This document shows, in pieces, positions 63,416 through 64,000 of a stretch of 64,000 bases of DNA (the first letter of the stretch is position 1; each line of letters opens with the position of its first letter). This DNA comes from JAHJDS01 sp964569795 (GTDB lineage: Bacteria > Desulfobacterota > Desulfarculia > Desulfarculales > JAHJDS01). The stretch spans positions 58,439 through 122,438 of the forward strand of contig CAZMVB010000012.1 of the NCBI GenBank assembly GCA_964569795.1. Direction: 5' to 3'. Under the pieces are notes generated by a model. The model saw nothing but the letters and a program-made list of their open reading frames with translations, searched no databases and was not told the DNA's origin. The translations under genes were made by a program, and so were the position numbers.

Positions 63416-64000
63416 TCAGGTTATCAAAAGGTGCTTGTCCAAAACCTGCTCCAAATAACGATCACATCTCTTTCGCAGCTCCTCGGACGCCGGCGCCCCG
63501 GTGGCCGGATCAAGACCGGTCCCGGCCAGGATGGAGGACATATTCTTGATGCCGGCATAGGCCACATCCGGATAATGACGTTCGATCACTTCCAGGGCAT
63601 TGATCAAGAACCCCTTGGCAATACGCCTCAGGTCTTCTTTGTTTCTTTCCCGCCAGATATCGTCTGTCCTGGTCCAGTCCTTTTGGATAAATTTTTTCAG
63701 TTTGCGCCGGCTGATCCCCTTAAGGGTGATGTCCAGGACAAACACGCCAATCACTATTCCCAAACATATTCCAAAGTAAGTCAGTAAGTTAGTCTTGACC
63801 AAGAGTTTGGTGACCAGTCCTCCGGCCCCGCCGCCGCCGATTATGCCCACGGCCTTGCCAAACCATTTGCTGTCGCTCAGGGGCGAATACTTGGCGATTT
63901 GTCTGGCGCCTTCGATCTCGATCTTGTCGGCCTCGGAAGCGGCCCTGACCTTATCGACAAAACGGGCGTGTTGAACTCCGAGCGCCCGGAGGGCGTTGAC
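63416..64000 (-). CDS. Partial hypothetical membrane protein (5' end beyond window)
   Basis: The frame is open from 63416 to the window edge at 64000 with no stop, so the GTG at 63850 is probably not the true start and the gene begins outside. The visible 194 residues contain a soluble N-terminal part (ARFVDKVRAASEADKIEIEG), then a Gly-rich turn and two membrane segments (~51-90: IIGGGGAGGLVTKLL, LTYFGICLGIVIGVFVLDI). A helical C-terminus with RRKLKKFIQKDW and ERNKEDLRRIAKG follows. No family was recognised. Confidence 0.65.
   Translation of the reverse strand, partial: VNALRALGVQHARFVDKVRAASEADKIEIEGARQIAKYSPLSDSKWFGKAVGIIGGGGAGGLVTKLLVKTNLLTYFGICLGIVIGVFVLDITLKGISRRKLKKFIQKDWTRTDDIWRERNKEDLRRIAKGFLINALEVIERHYPDVAYAGIKNMSSILAGTGLDPATGAPASEELRKRCDRYLEQVLDKHLLIT

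Overview
The window is high-G+C DNA from what looks like an anaerobic deltaproteobacterium (Desulfobacterota). The organism is inferred from gene content: a double-cubane-type 2-hydroxyacyl-CoA dehydratase relative, SelB plus a gene that needs selenocysteine, a BbsA/BbsB-like OB-fold/thiolase pair, System II cytochrome c biogenesis (ResB/CcsA), Cys-rich PAS and sigma-54 control, and the order tilS-ftsH-folP-cdaA-cdaR-glmM. No rRNA, tRNA or CRISPR array was recognised.

Layout. 0-5.6 kb: double-cubane reductase, two tandem ammonium transporters behind a clear sigma-54 promoter, and WrbA. 5.6-14.6 kb: secreted proteins including a bacterial serpin, then selB, an orphan CoA-transferase beta subunit, an MBL-fold hydrolase, and a DUF2080/GNAT pair. 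14.6-17.1 kb: an accessory patch with inverted repeats, a structured 343-bp repeat (copy A) and an AT-rich pentapeptide-repeat membrane protein. 17.3-24.3 kb: OB-fold/thiolase pair, CHASE4 hybrid histidine kinase, and an ankyrin lipoprotein with an out-of-frame tail. 24.4-36.1 kb: one long, tightly packed operon, tilS-ftsH-folP-cdaA-cdaR-glmM-coaX-ldcA-serine hydrolase-mpl, joining proteolysis, folate, c-di-AMP, CoA and peptidoglycan precursor/recycling functions. 36.2-39.1 kb: PBP and serS on the other strand. 39.4-42.3 kb: resB-ccsA. 42.5-47.8 kb: a membrane spermidine-synthase-like protein and a sigma-54 activator, divergent from a heme-motif/triple-rhodanese gene interrupted by one in-frame TGA. 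48-50.5 kb: NfeD-like protein and an OYE-UspA fusion. 50.5-53 kb: second accessory patch, with repeat copy B, an AT-rich beta-helix membrane protein and direct repeats. 53-64 kb: LuxR regulator, Tat-exported amidase, aldo/keto reductase, metallochaperone, AEC transporter, TPR protein, Fe-S protein, second hybrid kinase, and a gene cut by the window edge.

Two results stand out. (1) The rhodanese gene at 46374-47744 reads as one 456-residue selenoprotein: the TGA at 46956-46958 replaces a cysteine of the rhodanese loop, a SECIS-like hairpin has its loop 22 nt downstream, and selB lies in the same window. It is preceded by a candidate sigma-54 promoter and is divergent from a sigma-54 activator with a cysteine-rich PAS domain, suggesting a dedicated redox or sulfur-responsive circuit. 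(2) Two copies of a ~343-bp multi-hairpin element (14848-15190 and 50544-50887) differ by paired substitutions that keep at least four helices. Each copy lies beside an AT-rich repeat-solenoid membrane protein gene. The paired changes argue that the folded form is selected, as RNA or single-stranded DNA.
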